Source: Planococcaceae bacterium UBA3378
Lineage (GTDB): Bacteria; Bacillota; Bacilli; Bacillales_A; Planococcaceae
Assembly: GCA_002359075.1 (NCBI GenBank)
Contig: DEQA01000170.1
Span: 2,186-8,118 of the forward strand
Direction: 5' to 3'
Length of the DNA: 5,933 bases
Below, in pieces: positions 1 to 5,933 of the stretch. The notes beneath the pieces were generated by a model. The model saw only the letters and a program-made list of their open reading frames with translations. It was not told the DNA's origin and ran no database searches. Each line of letters begins with the position of its first letter. Position 1 is the first letter of the stretch. The position numbers were made by a program, and so were the translations under genes.

Positions 1-4
1 TTTG

Positions 5-1840
5 TTATCTGTCTAATAATGTATCAATATCTTTTCCCGCCCGGAGCATGCTTGCATAAATACCACCGCGGGCAATGAGCTCTTCCTGCATACCCGATTC
101 AACCAGCCGGCCTTGCTGCATGACGAGTACGACATCGGCATTTCGGACAGTATTCAGGCGATGGGCGATCACAAAGCTCGTTCTCCCTTCCATCAGAACC
201 TCCAGAGCTTCTTGAATCTTCATTTCTGTCACTGTATCAATCGAACTTGTCGCTTCATCCAGCAGCAAAATGACCGGATCGGCAACAAGTGCCCTTGCAA
301 TGGAAAGCAGCTGTTTTTGCCCCTGCGAGATCTCACCGCCGTCTGCAGAAAGCACTGTCTTATATCCTTCCGGCAATTTCATAATAAAATCATGGGCATT
401 TGCTTTTTTAGCAGCCTCTATAATATCCTCATCTGTTGCCTCTAATTTTCCGTAACGGATATTGTCAAATACGCTCGCTTCAAATAAAAAGGAATCCTGC
501 AGCACAAAGGCCATTTGACTGCGAAGCGTCTCCCTCGCAATCGTCTGTATATCAAGTCCGTCAAACTCTATAGCACCGCTTCTGACATCATAAAAGCGTG
601 CAATCAGCTGCATAATCGTCGTCTTGCCAGCTCCTGTAGGACCGACGAGCGCTGCTGTCCGGCCAGGCTGAATGGAAAAATTCACCTCATGCAGCGTATC
701 TTTTTCGGCCTCAGGGTTATATTTAAATGAGACATCGCGGAATGTAACAGCACCACGGAGCTTAATACCCCGCATGCCTTCATCCTTTTCATCCGGTTCA
801 TCCATAATAGCGAATACACGCTCCGCCCCTGCAATAGCTGAAAGTACTGTATTGAATTGGTTTGCCAGATCATTTAACGGCCGTGTGAATTGACGTGCAT
901 ATTCCGTAAAGATAACGATTGTACCGATTGTGACATAGCCATTTAGCGCAAGCAGACCACCAATGCCGGCTACGATCGCAAAGCTCATATTATTCAGCGC
1001 ATTCATCACTTTTGGAATATACCCCGAATAAGACAGTGCCCAAAATCCGACTGTCCGGAGCCGTCCGCTTTTTTCCTCGAACTCCTCGATCACCCGCTGT
1101 TCCTGCGAAAAGGCTTTGACGATGCGCTGCCCGGAAATCGTTTCCTCAATCATGCCGTTTAACGCACCGATAGCCGCCTGCTGCTCCTTGAACAGCCTGC
1201 CTGTCCGGCGTGTAATCCAACGCATCGCCATAAACATTAACGGAATAATGACCATTGTCAGGACGGTTAGCAAAGGACTTAAATACAGCATGACAAGCAC
1301 TGTGCCCGTCAAGGTAAGCACACTTGAAACAACTTGAATAAAGGCACTGTTTAACGTAGAGCTTAACGTTTCAATGTCATTTGTGGCACGGCTCATCAAC
1401 TCCCCATGCTGGCGCTTATCAAAATAAGTTACCGGCAGGTGCATCAGCTTGGCAAATACACCAGTACGCATGCGGTAAATCGTAGCCTGTGCAATACCGA
1501 TCATCCAGTAGTTCTGTAAAAACAGGGAAATAGACAGTACACAATAAACTCCGACCAGTATAAGAATAATCGAGAGCATTCCGCTATATTTTCCCGGTAC
1601 AACATAGTGATCAATAATCCTGCCTACTAAAAACGGACCGGTAAGCGACAAAACAGAGCTTACAAGAACCATCATAAACACAAGGACAAGAAGAGCACGC
1701 TGTTCATCAACAATTTGCCATATGCGTGTAAGCGTATATTTCCAATCACTAGCCCGGGCTCCCTTTTGTTTCCTGCCGTTACCTAAGTCTTCTTTTTTTA
1801 AGATCCGCTCATAGCCGAATGGATGTTGAAAGTATTTCAT
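5..1840 (-). CDS. ABC exporter half transporter, catalytically intact subunit (YfiC-like)
   Basis: A 611-residue half transporter: an N-terminal cytoplasmic stretch of about 48 residues, a six-helix exporter membrane domain (hydrophobic segments near 50-78, 89-108, 168-187, 190-208, 274-299 and 303-315), then a nucleotide-binding domain from about 362. Visible motifs are Walker A GPTGAGKT (400-407), Q-loop Gln448, signature ISQGQ (504-508) in place of LSGGQ, Walker B VILLLDE with Asp528 and catalytic Glu529, D-loop SSID (532-535) and switch His560 in VIAHR. It should use ATP hydrolysis to export a hydrophobic or drug-like substrate across the cytoplasmic membrane; the substrate cannot be read from sequence. 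The ATG lies one base after the stop of the 571-residue partner gene, behind a perfect AGGAGG, so the two are surely co-transcribed and probably translationally coupled. Size and order resemble the YfiB/YfiC pair of Bacillus subtilis (recalled, not searched). The TAA stop is at 5-7, so any operon terminator lies outside the window. Confidence 0.95.
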   Translation of the reverse strand: MKYFQHPFGYERILKKEDLGNGRKQKGARASDWKYTLTRIWQIVDEQRALLVLVFMMVLVSSVLSLTGPFLVGRIIDHYVVPGKYSGMLSIILILVGVYCVLSISLFLQNYWMIGIAQATIYRMRTGVFAKLMHLPVTYFDKRQHGELMSRATNDIETLSSTLNSAFIQVVSSVLTLTGTVLVMLYLSPLLTVLTMVIIPLMFMAMRWITRRTGRLFKEQQAAIGALNGMIEETISGQRIVKAFSQEQRVIEEFEEKSGRLRTVGFWALSYSGYIPKVMNALNNMSFAIVAGIGGLLALNGYVTIGTIVIFTEYARQFTRPLNDLANQFNTVLSAIAGAERVFAIMDEPDEKDEGMRGIKLRGAVTFRDVSFKYNPEAEKDTLHEVNFSIQPGRTAALVGPTGAGKTTIMQLIARFYDVRSGAIEFDGLDIQTIARETLRSQMAFVLQDSFLFEASVFDNIRYGKLEATDEDIIEAAKKANAHDFIMKLPEGYKTVLSADGGEISQGQKQLLSIARALVADPVILLLDEATSSIDTVTEMKIQEALEVLMEGRTSFVIAHRLNTVRNADVVLVMQQGRLVESGMQEELIARGGIYASMLRAGKDIDTLLDR

Positions 1841-1841
1841 A

Positions 1842-3557
1842 TTACTCCACCTCCTGCTGTGAAGCGGCTATTTTTTGGTACAGCTCACTGTCTCTGAGCA
1901 GCTCCCTATGTGTACCAAAGCCCACTACCCGGCCTTCATCTAACAGTAATATCCGATCTGCATCCCGAGCTGTCCGCACCTTTTGTGTGACAACAAGCAT
2001 CGTTGCTTCTTCATCTGCCAAAGCATCCCATAATGCCCCTTCTGTCTTTACATCAAGAGCAGACGTACTGTCATCCAAAATTAAAATATGCGATTTGCGG
2101 ATAAGCGCCCTTGCAATCGACAGGCGTTGCTTTTGTCCGCCTGACAGGTTGACCCCTTTTTGTCCAACCTTTGTCTCATAGGCCTCCGGGAAGCTTTCCA
2201 CCGCACTGTGTATCTGCGCCTGGGTTGCTGCAGTCTGCACTTCCTTCAGCGCTGCATTTTGCTTGCCCCAGCTTACATTATTTAAAATAGAGCCTGTAAA
2301 TAACATCGATTGCTGAGGAACAAAGCCAATCATCCCCCGCAGTGTATCCAAATCCCACGCCTGTACATTGCAGCCATTTACATATACTTCACCGGACGTT
2401 GCATCATAAAAACGCGGAATCAGACTTAACAGCGTAGACTTGCCTGATCCTGTCGCGCCCATAATGGCAAGCTTCTCCCCCTGTGATACCGAAAAAGATA
2501 CATTCGACAAGACATCAATATTCGCTTCCGGATAGCGGAATGTCACGTTACGAAATGCTATTGTTCCGATTTGCTCTTCCTCTATTTCCTGAACACCTGC
2601 TCTTTTCTCTGTCCCCTCCTGGATCAGCAAAATATCCTCCATGCGTTCTGCTGACGCCTTTGCACGTGCAAAGGCAATAATAATAAAAGCAAACATGGAA
2701 AAAGCCCCTGTCATACGCATCGCATAGTTTACTACAGCCACCAGATCCCCTACCTGTGCACCCCCGTTTCTCACCTCCGCAGAGCCAAACCATAGAGCAA
2801 CAAGCAGGCACAAGTTCATCACAACAAGAAGCACCGGCATAATAAGCTCCATAATACGCAGTGCCTTTACTGTATCTATCTGGAGATTGGAGGCGACTTT
2901 TTGAAAGCGGCTCGCCTCGTACTGCCCTCTCATATATGCTTTCACAAGACGGATAGCCTGTAAGCTTTCCTGGAGGACACGGTTTACACGGTCGAGCCTT
3001 GCCTGGACGACAGAAAAATAGGTAATGCCCTTTTTGACCATTACAATAAGGAATACGAATAGAAAAGGGACACCTAACAATAAAAATACAGCCATTTTGG
3101 CATTCACTAAAAGCGCCATCATGATACTTCCTATTACGACAAGTGGGGCTCTAAGCATAATGCGTAAACTCATAAACAGGACGTTCTGCACCTGTGTAAT
3201 ATCGCTTGTCAGCCTCGTAATAAGACTTGATGCAGGGAATTTCAAGTATGTCGCCATGGTAAACGACTGAATCTTTCTAAATAGCGCATTCCGTAGATCA
3301 AACCCGAAGCTTTGGGCTACATGGGAACTGAAATAAGAATTTGTAATCCCTGCCCCTAAAGCGAGAAAAGATAAAAACAGCATGACGATTCCCCATAGCA
3401 CAATGGTGTCACCATCACTCGGCAAAATTCCTTCATCGATAATTTTGGCAATGATGAGCGGTTGTGCCAATTCTACAAACAGCTCCACAAACATTAGCAG
3501 CAATGCAATAATTGCCGGCCATTTGTAGGGCTTTACATAAGAAAAAACGGCCCTCAC
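1842..3557 (-). CDS. ABC exporter half transporter, degenerate-site subunit (YfiB-like)
   Basis: A 571-residue half transporter with six hydrophobic segments (about 14-37, 52-71, 131-151, 154-174, 235-256, 275-296) and a C-terminal nucleotide-binding domain from about 330. Motifs are Walker A GATGSGKS (367-374), Q-loop Gln415, canonical LSGGQ (471-475), Walker B HILILDD with Asp496 where the catalytic Glu should be, and Gln525 (VVTQK) where the switch His should be. These two replacements mark the non-catalytic partner in heterodimeric exporters such as TM287/TM288, BmrCD and LmrCD. It should pair with the downstream 611-residue protein. I chose the GTG at 3557 because AGGAG sits 8 bases upstream and the product then begins MRAVFSYVKPYKW, with almost no leader. 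The frame also opens at a TTG at 3575, but that start has no ribosome binding site and would swallow the AGGAG. It is the first gene of the operon, behind a candidate promoter at 3608-3636. Confidence 0.94.
   Translation of the reverse strand: MRAVFSYVKPYKWPAIIALLLMFVELFVELAQPLIIAKIIDEGILPSDGDTIVLWGIVMLFLSFLALGAGITNSYFSSHVAQSFGFDLRNALFRKIQSFTMATYLKFPASSLITRLTSDITQVQNVLFMSLRIMLRAPLVVIGSIMMALLVNAKMAVFLLLGVPFLFVFLIVMVKKGITYFSVVQARLDRVNRVLQESLQAIRLVKAYMRGQYEASRFQKVASNLQIDTVKALRIMELIMPVLLVVMNLCLLVALWFGSAEVRNGGAQVGDLVAVVNYAMRMTGAFSMFAFIIIAFARAKASAERMEDILLIQEGTEKRAGVQEIEEEQIGTIAFRNVTFRYPEANIDVLSNVSFSVSQGEKLAIMGATGSGKSTLLSLIPRFYDATSGEVYVNGCNVQAWDLDTLRGMIGFVPQQSMLFTGSILNNVSWGKQNAALKEVQTAATQAQIHSAVESFPEAYETKVGQKGVNLSGGQKQRLSIARALIRKSHILILDDSTSALDVKTEGALWDALADEEATMLVVTQKVRTARDADRILLLDEGRVVGFGTHRELLRDSELYQKIAASQQEVE
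1850..1855 (-). promoter_or_regulatory. Ribosome binding site of the 611-residue ABC subunit
   Basis: A perfect AGGAGG on the minus strand, 9 bases before the ATG at 1840. It lies inside the last codons of the upstream gene, whose TAA is at 1842-1844. Ribosomes ending the first gene therefore finish over the start of the second, which suits equal production of two subunits of a heterodimer. Confidence 0.85.
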
Positions 3558-3565
3558 ACAAGCAA

Positions 3566-3570
3566 CTCCT
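3566..3570 (-). promoter_or_regulatory. Ribosome binding site deciding the GTG start of the 571-residue subunit
   Basis: AGGAG on the minus strand, 8 bases upstream of the GTG at 3557. The longer reading from TTG at 3575 would put this motif inside the coding sequence, so the motif favours the shorter protein. Confidence 0.75.
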
Positions 3571-3607
3571 ATCAATTAATTTCGTGACTCGAATTTTTTA
3601 CCCCCCT

Positions 3608-3636
3608 ATTATGACATAATATTCAGTATTTTTGAA
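3608..3636 (-). promoter_or_regulatory. Candidate sigma-A promoter of the ABC exporter operon
   Basis: On the minus strand, -35 TTCAAA (3631-3636, 4 of 6 consensus) and -10 CATAAT (3608-3613, 5 of 6) are separated by 17 bases. The spacer ends in TGT, giving the TGn of an extended -10 element. Transcription would start near 3601, in or next to a run of six G on the minus strand, leaving a leader of roughly 45 bases before the GTG. Found by eye; the spacing and extended -10 make it the best candidate upstream of the operon. Confidence 0.5.
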
Positions 3637-3705
3637 CGACAGGTTTAAAAAAAGAGCCCAACAGCATTTGGATGAATATGTAAGTTATGTTACACAGCTT
3701 TATAG

Positions 3706-3903
3706 ATGCCGTTTAAAGATAGCATATTTTTGATTTACAACACGGTCATCGCCTGCTATTATTTTCTATCTATTTGGCAGGTTATAGACTTCCACAGCCT
3801 TGCATTCATCTTATTTTCATTTACACTTCCCTATCTCCTTCTCTATTTCTATATTAAAAATCTCTATTTTCTAAATAAAAACCAGGATAAAAGACCAAAA
3901 TAA
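3706..3903 (+). CDS. Doubtful small hydrophobic protein, 65 residues
   Basis: An ATG-started frame ending in TAA whose product has two strongly hydrophobic stretches (about 8-25 and 29-53) and a basic, polar tail ending KNQDKRPK. If real it would be a small two-helix membrane protein with no function I recognise. Against it: no Shine-Dalgarno motif lies before the ATG, an in-frame TAG directly precedes it, no clear promoter is visible, and AT-rich DNA readily yields Phe/Leu/Ile/Tyr-rich chance frames. For it: it is the only sizeable frame in the intergenic region, it has a membrane-protein-like pattern with a positive tail, and a possible hairpin lies about 50 bases after its stop. It may also be a gene remnant. 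Confidence 0.22.
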   Translation: MPFKDSIFLIYNTVIACYYFLSIWQVIDFHSLAFILFSFTLPYLLLYFYIKNLYFLNKNQDKRPK

Positions 3904-3951
3904 AAAATAGAAGTGCTCACTATCTTTATATGGCAAACGATCATCTCAACA

Positions 3952-4037
3952 AGGTCCCCCTGATTTCCACGGGACTTTTCCAGCCTTTTTTCCTAAAAAC
4001 CCTATACTAGTTTTTCCATTTCACAAAGGAAAGTCCC
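3952..4037. repeat. Cluster of three AAGTCCC-like elements with alternative pairings
   Basis: Three related elements occur here: AGGTCCC at 3952-3958 (plus), GGGACTTTTCC at 3971-3981 (the same motif on the minus strand) and GGAAAGTCCC at 4028-4037 (plus). The first two can pair as a 7-base stem with one G-U and a 12-base loop, followed by TTTTCC, which gives a weak terminator-like hairpin. The second and third form a near-perfect inverted repeat differing only in one A of the A run. The middle element cannot pair with both at once. A weaker stem, AAAAAC (3995-4000) with GTTTTT (4010-4015), sits between. The cluster could be a terminator for rightward transcripts from the left or operator sites for a DNA-binding protein; neither is shown. 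Confidence 0.45.
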
Positions 4038-4050
4038 TTACACTTACAAA

Positions 4051-4096
4051 TAATAAGTAACCTTCGTACCTTTATAAAGGTATAAATTACTTATTA
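4051..4096. repeat. Nested palindrome: 10-base arms around a 16-base perfect palindrome
   Basis: The outer arms TAATAAGTAA (4051-4060) and TTACTTATTA (4087-4096) are perfect reverse complements. Between them lies a perfect 16-base palindrome, TACCTTTATAAAGGTA (4067-4082). As RNA this would fold into an inner hairpin set in an outer stem with a 6-base bulge on one side and 4 bases on the other. A pyrimidine-rich tract follows at 4108-4126. The low GC makes a strong intrinsic terminator unlikely. A paired operator about 90 to 135 bases upstream of the -35 of the rightward gene, or a weak terminator, are the main options. Confidence 0.6.
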
Positions 4097-4186
4097 CTAT
4101 TCTAATATCTTTTCTTTCTTTTTCTCAAAAATAACGATAAAAGTCCTTGTTCAAATTACTATCAAAATATTAATAGCAGTTTAATA

Positions 4187-4215
4187 GTGACTATGAGACT
4201 GATATTACCTATAAT
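4187..4215 (+). promoter_or_regulatory. Candidate sigma-A promoter of the PAS-GGDEF-EAL gene
   Basis: A consensus -10 TATAAT (4210-4215) follows a -35-like GTGACT (4187-4192, 4 of 6) after 17 bases. Transcription should start near 4222, giving a leader of about 30 bases. The repeats at 3952-4096 would then be upstream DNA rather than part of this transcript. Two direct copies of TTAATAG (4170-4176 and 4181-4187), 11 bases apart, abut the -35, but in such AT-rich DNA this may be chance. Confidence 0.6.
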
Positions 4216-4237
4216 ATTCTTATACATTTACAATTCG

Positions 4238-4242
4238 AGGAG
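4238..4242 (+). promoter_or_regulatory. Ribosome binding site deciding the start of the PAS-GGDEF-EAL gene
   Basis: AGGAG lies 9 bases before the ATG at 4252, which opens the long frame, and only 5 bases before another ATG at 4248. The latter reaches a stop after 11 codons, so 4252 is the gene's start. The motif could in principle serve both. Confidence 0.75.
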
Positions 4243-4247
4243 ATATT

Positions 4248-4283
4248 ATGCATGAGTCCACTACAAATGTACCAAATGAGTAA
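4248..4283 (+). other. Overlapping 11-codon ORF across the start of the PAS-GGDEF-EAL gene
   Basis: An ATG at 4248 opens a different frame encoding MHESTTNVPNE and stops at 4281-4283, overlapping the first codons of the main gene. It shares the AGGAG at 4238-4242 at a short 5-base spacing, less favourable than the 9 bases for the true start. It may be chance, or a competing start that lowers translation of the main gene. Confidence 0.2.
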
Positions 4284-5933
4284 CGAACTATTAGAGCAGA
4301 CTCCTTTCCCATCTTTTATCATAAATCATCTAGGGAATGTGCTGAAATGGAGTGCCTTATGTCGTCATTATTTTGGTTATGAGGCCGATGATGTGATAAA
4401 GAGTTCTGCAAGCGATCATCTATTTGCTTCATTGCCACAAGATGTACAGGAGGCCATTTTCACTAGTGAGCAATCCATCCAGTTCAATCACCTGCAGCTT
4501 TTATCGAAAGAAGAGGAGCTGATTGACGTTTCCTTACTGACAAGACCATGCCTATACAATGAAGAAGAGGCGATCTTTGTCATGATAGTTCCCAAAGAGG
4601 CTATTGTAACAGCAGACGATCAACAGCAGGAACTGATCAATTTACAAAATGGTATTCAGTCTTCTTTTATGACCGTGACACTGGATCATGAAGGATTCAT
4701 CATTCACTGTAACCAGCAATTTTTAAAAGCAAGCCATTGGACGCCAAAACGTGTATTAGGCAAAACTTTTTGGAAGCTATTCCCTGAGACTGAGGAAAGT
4801 ACAAAGCTAACACAGACAATTTGGAGAACGATGAATAACGGTCATATATGGCAGGGAGAAGTGGAGAAGGCAACGAAGGATGGCCAAACCTATTGGGTAC
4901 ACTTGACGGCTATTCCCACGATCGGGCTGACGAAGGAGAAAACCCGGTTTACCCTTATTGAAAAAGATATTACAAAAGATAAAACGATTCAGCTGCAGCT
5001 CGAAAAAATTGCCTATATCGATACGGAAACCGGCTTGATGAATATCCACCGTCTGGAAAAAATCATTAACGATATGATCAGTGCAAAACGCCATTTTTCG
5101 TTTGTTTATTTAAGCATCGATAAATTTTACACATTAAAAGAACTGCACGAAAATGAAATAGATCGCGGATTTATTGTCGAATTTACAAAGCGGATGAAAA
5201 TGTACTTCCAGGACAGCACCATGGCACGTATTAATGAACATGAATTTGTCGTGATCACACCGCTTCCTGAATGGTTCACCCAAGGATTTTTAACGTATTT
5301 GCAGCAGCATCCGATCTATAGCCACAATGTAGCCGTGCCGCTTTCTGTGAGCGGGGGAATTACCCGTTATCCGGAGGACCAATCGACATTTACACAGCTG
5401 ATGAAAGCTTCTCTGGCAACGATCGCTTCTGTACGGGAAGCCGGGGGCGATAGTATCGTTTCCTTATCGAAGACAACACATAAGGCTCTAAACCGGAAAG
5501 CGGTAATTGAAAAACGCCTGCTTTTAGCTTTAGATCAAAAGAACTTAAAAGTTTTATATCAGCCGCAAATGGATTTAAAAACAGGCAACATAACAGCTGT
5601 AGAAGCGCTTGTCCGCTGGGAGGATGAGGAAATTGGTGTTGTGGCACCAGATGAGCTGATTCCAATCGCTGAGGAAACCGGCTTAATCAACCGTATCGGC
5701 TCCTTCATGCTGGAGTGCGCCTGTAAGCAGGCTGTGGAGTGGCGCAATGCCGGTCTTAATTTAAAAGTAAGCATCAACTCCTCTGTACGGGAGTTCCGGG
5801 ACAAAAATATGGCTAAATCCATCTTGGATACGCTCACGAAAACAAATTGCCCGCCTAGCCTGCTGCAAATTGAAATTACCGAGAAGTTTGCATTAGAAGC
5901 TGAGGCAGAAACATCAATTATTAAGCAAATGCG
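4252..5933 (+). CDS. PAS-PAS-GGDEF-EAL protein, probable cyclic-di-GMP phosphodiesterase (partial, 3' end missing)
   Basis: The frame is open from ATG 4252 to the right edge: 560 codons plus two bases. There is no signal peptide or membrane helix, so it is likely cytosolic. Domains in order: a PAS-like domain (about 10-118), a second, clearer PAS (about 131-245, ending in the usual EKDIT), a short linker helix, a GGDEF domain opening at IAYIDTETGLMN (253-264), and an EAL domain from about 422. The GGDEF domain looks inactive: the signature is NEHEF (328-332), Ser288 replaces the first metal-binding Asp while Asp290 remains, and no RxxD inhibitory site precedes it. The EAL domain keeps EALVRW (Glu451), Asn509 in SINSS and Glu541 in EITE, all expected for Mg-dependent hydrolysis of cyclic-di-GMP to pGpG. 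The later DDFGTG loop, catalytic Lys and last Glu lie outside the window. The PAS domains probably sense a signal or ligand; which one cannot be told. Transcription is likely from the promoter at 4187-4215, and the gene is divergent from the ABC operon. Confidence 0.93.
   Translation, partial: MSPLQMYQMSNELLEQTPFPSFIINHLGNVLKWSALCRHYFGYEADDVIKSSASDHLFASLPQDVQEAIFTSEQSIQFNHLQLLSKEEELIDVSLLTRPCLYNEEEAIFVMIVPKEAIVTADDQQQELINLQNGIQSSFMTVTLDHEGFIIHCNQQFLKASHWTPKRVLGKTFWKLFPETEESTKLTQTIWRTMNNGHIWQGEVEKATKDGQTYWVHLTAIPTIGLTKEKTRFTLIEKDITKDKTIQLQLEKIAYIDTETGLMNIHRLEKIINDMISAKRHFSFVYLSIDKFYTLKELHENEIDRGFIVEFTKRMKMYFQDSTMARINEHEFVVITPLPEWFTQGFLTYLQQHPIYSHNVAVPLSVSGGITRYPEDQSTFTQLMKASLATIASVREAGGDSIVSLSKTTHKALNRKAVIEKRLLLALDQKNLKVLYQPQMDLKTGNITAVEALVRWEDEEIGVVAPDELIPIAEETGLINRIGSFMLECACKQAVEWRNAGLNLKVSINSSVREFRDKNMAKSILDTLTKTNCPPSLLQIEITEKFALEAEAETSIIKQM

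Larger units (their letters stand above)
3558..4251. other. AT-rich divergent intergenic region
   Basis: About 690 bases between the divergent start codons of the ABC operon and the PAS-GGDEF-EAL gene. It holds a promoter for each side (3608-3636 minus, 4187-4215 plus), one doubtful small ORF (3706-3903), inverted repeats at 3952-4037, a nested palindrome at 4051-4096 and a 19-base pure pyrimidine tract at 4108-4126. It is long for a bacterial divergent promoter region. I see no tRNA and no recognised riboswitch in it. Confidence 0.8.

Noticed and set aside
113..445. A 110-codon open frame on the plus strand within the 611-residue ABC gene
   Set aside because: It lies opposite the conserved nucleotide-binding domain, so its openness follows from the constrained coding strand; the product is Cys/His-rich without a domain pattern.
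1819..2181. A 120-codon open frame on the plus strand, antisense to the ABC genes
   Set aside because: The opposite strand shows full-length ABC motifs. The antisense product is Ser/Cys/Arg-rich with no recognisable domain, and it starts inside the gene junction without its own promoter.
3558..3575. A six-residue N-terminal extension of the 571-residue subunit from a TTG at 3575
   Set aside because: The AGGAG at 3566-3570 lies inside this stretch and is well spaced for the GTG at 3557; the TTG has no ribosome binding site.
4108..4126. A 19-base pyrimidine tract as a triplex (H-DNA) site
   Set aside because: It is short, only an approximate mirror repeat, and such tracts are common in AT-rich intergenic DNA.
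3904..4251. A cyclic-di-GMP riboswitch upstream of the PAS-GGDEF-EAL gene
   Set aside because: I looked for the conserved helices and GNRA tetraloop of the class I aptamer and saw none. The likely start at about 4222 also leaves a leader too short for an aptamer.
5390..5837. Two overlapping minus-strand open frames opposite the EAL coding region
   Set aside because: The plus-strand frame carries clear GGDEF and EAL motifs; the antisense frames overlap each other and have no ribosome binding sites or recognisable products.
5..5933. A functional link between the exporter and the cyclic-di-GMP enzyme
   Set aside because: They are divergent, about 690 bases apart and have separate promoters; adjacency alone does not support a shared system.

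Overview
The window looks like a chromosomal segment of a low-to-moderate GC Gram-positive bacterium of the Bacillales type. The signs are perfect AGGAGG-type ribosome binding sites, sigma-A-like promoters, an AT-rich intergenic region, and a two-gene ABC exporter operon of the kind common in Bacillus and relatives. The genus cannot be named from this sequence. There is no rRNA, tRNA, CRISPR array, insertion sequence or phage gene.

Layout. Positions 5-3557 (minus strand) hold two adjacent genes for a heterodimeric ABC exporter of the multidrug-resistance type (TMD-NBD half transporters of 571 and 611 residues). The 571-residue gene comes first, and one base separates its stop from the next ATG. 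The half transporters are asymmetric in complementary ways. The 571-residue subunit has Asp for the catalytic Glu and Gln for the switch His but a canonical LSGGQ. The 611-residue subunit has intact Walker B Glu and switch His but a deviant ISQGQ signature. Paired, they would form one consensus and one degenerate ATP site. A plausible extended -10 promoter lies just upstream (3608-3636).

Positions 3558-4251 are a roughly 690-base AT-rich divergent intergenic region. It holds the minus-strand promoter, one doubtful 65-codon hydrophobic ORF (3706-3903), a cluster of inverted repeats (3952-4037), a nested palindrome (4051-4096), a short pyrimidine tract, and a good sigma-A promoter (4187-4215) for the rightward gene.

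Positions 4252-5933 (plus strand) hold the first 560 codons of a cytosolic PAS-PAS-GGDEF-EAL protein that runs off the right edge. Its GGDEF domain lacks the catalytic motif (NEHEF), one metal-binding Asp and the inhibitory RxxD site. Its EAL domain keeps every catalytic residue that falls inside the window. The likely job is a sensor-controlled cyclic-di-GMP phosphodiesterase. Nothing shows that the exporter and this enzyme work together; they are divergent neighbours with separate promoters.

I see no convincing new system. The least explained part is the repeat-rich intergenic DNA at 3950-4100.
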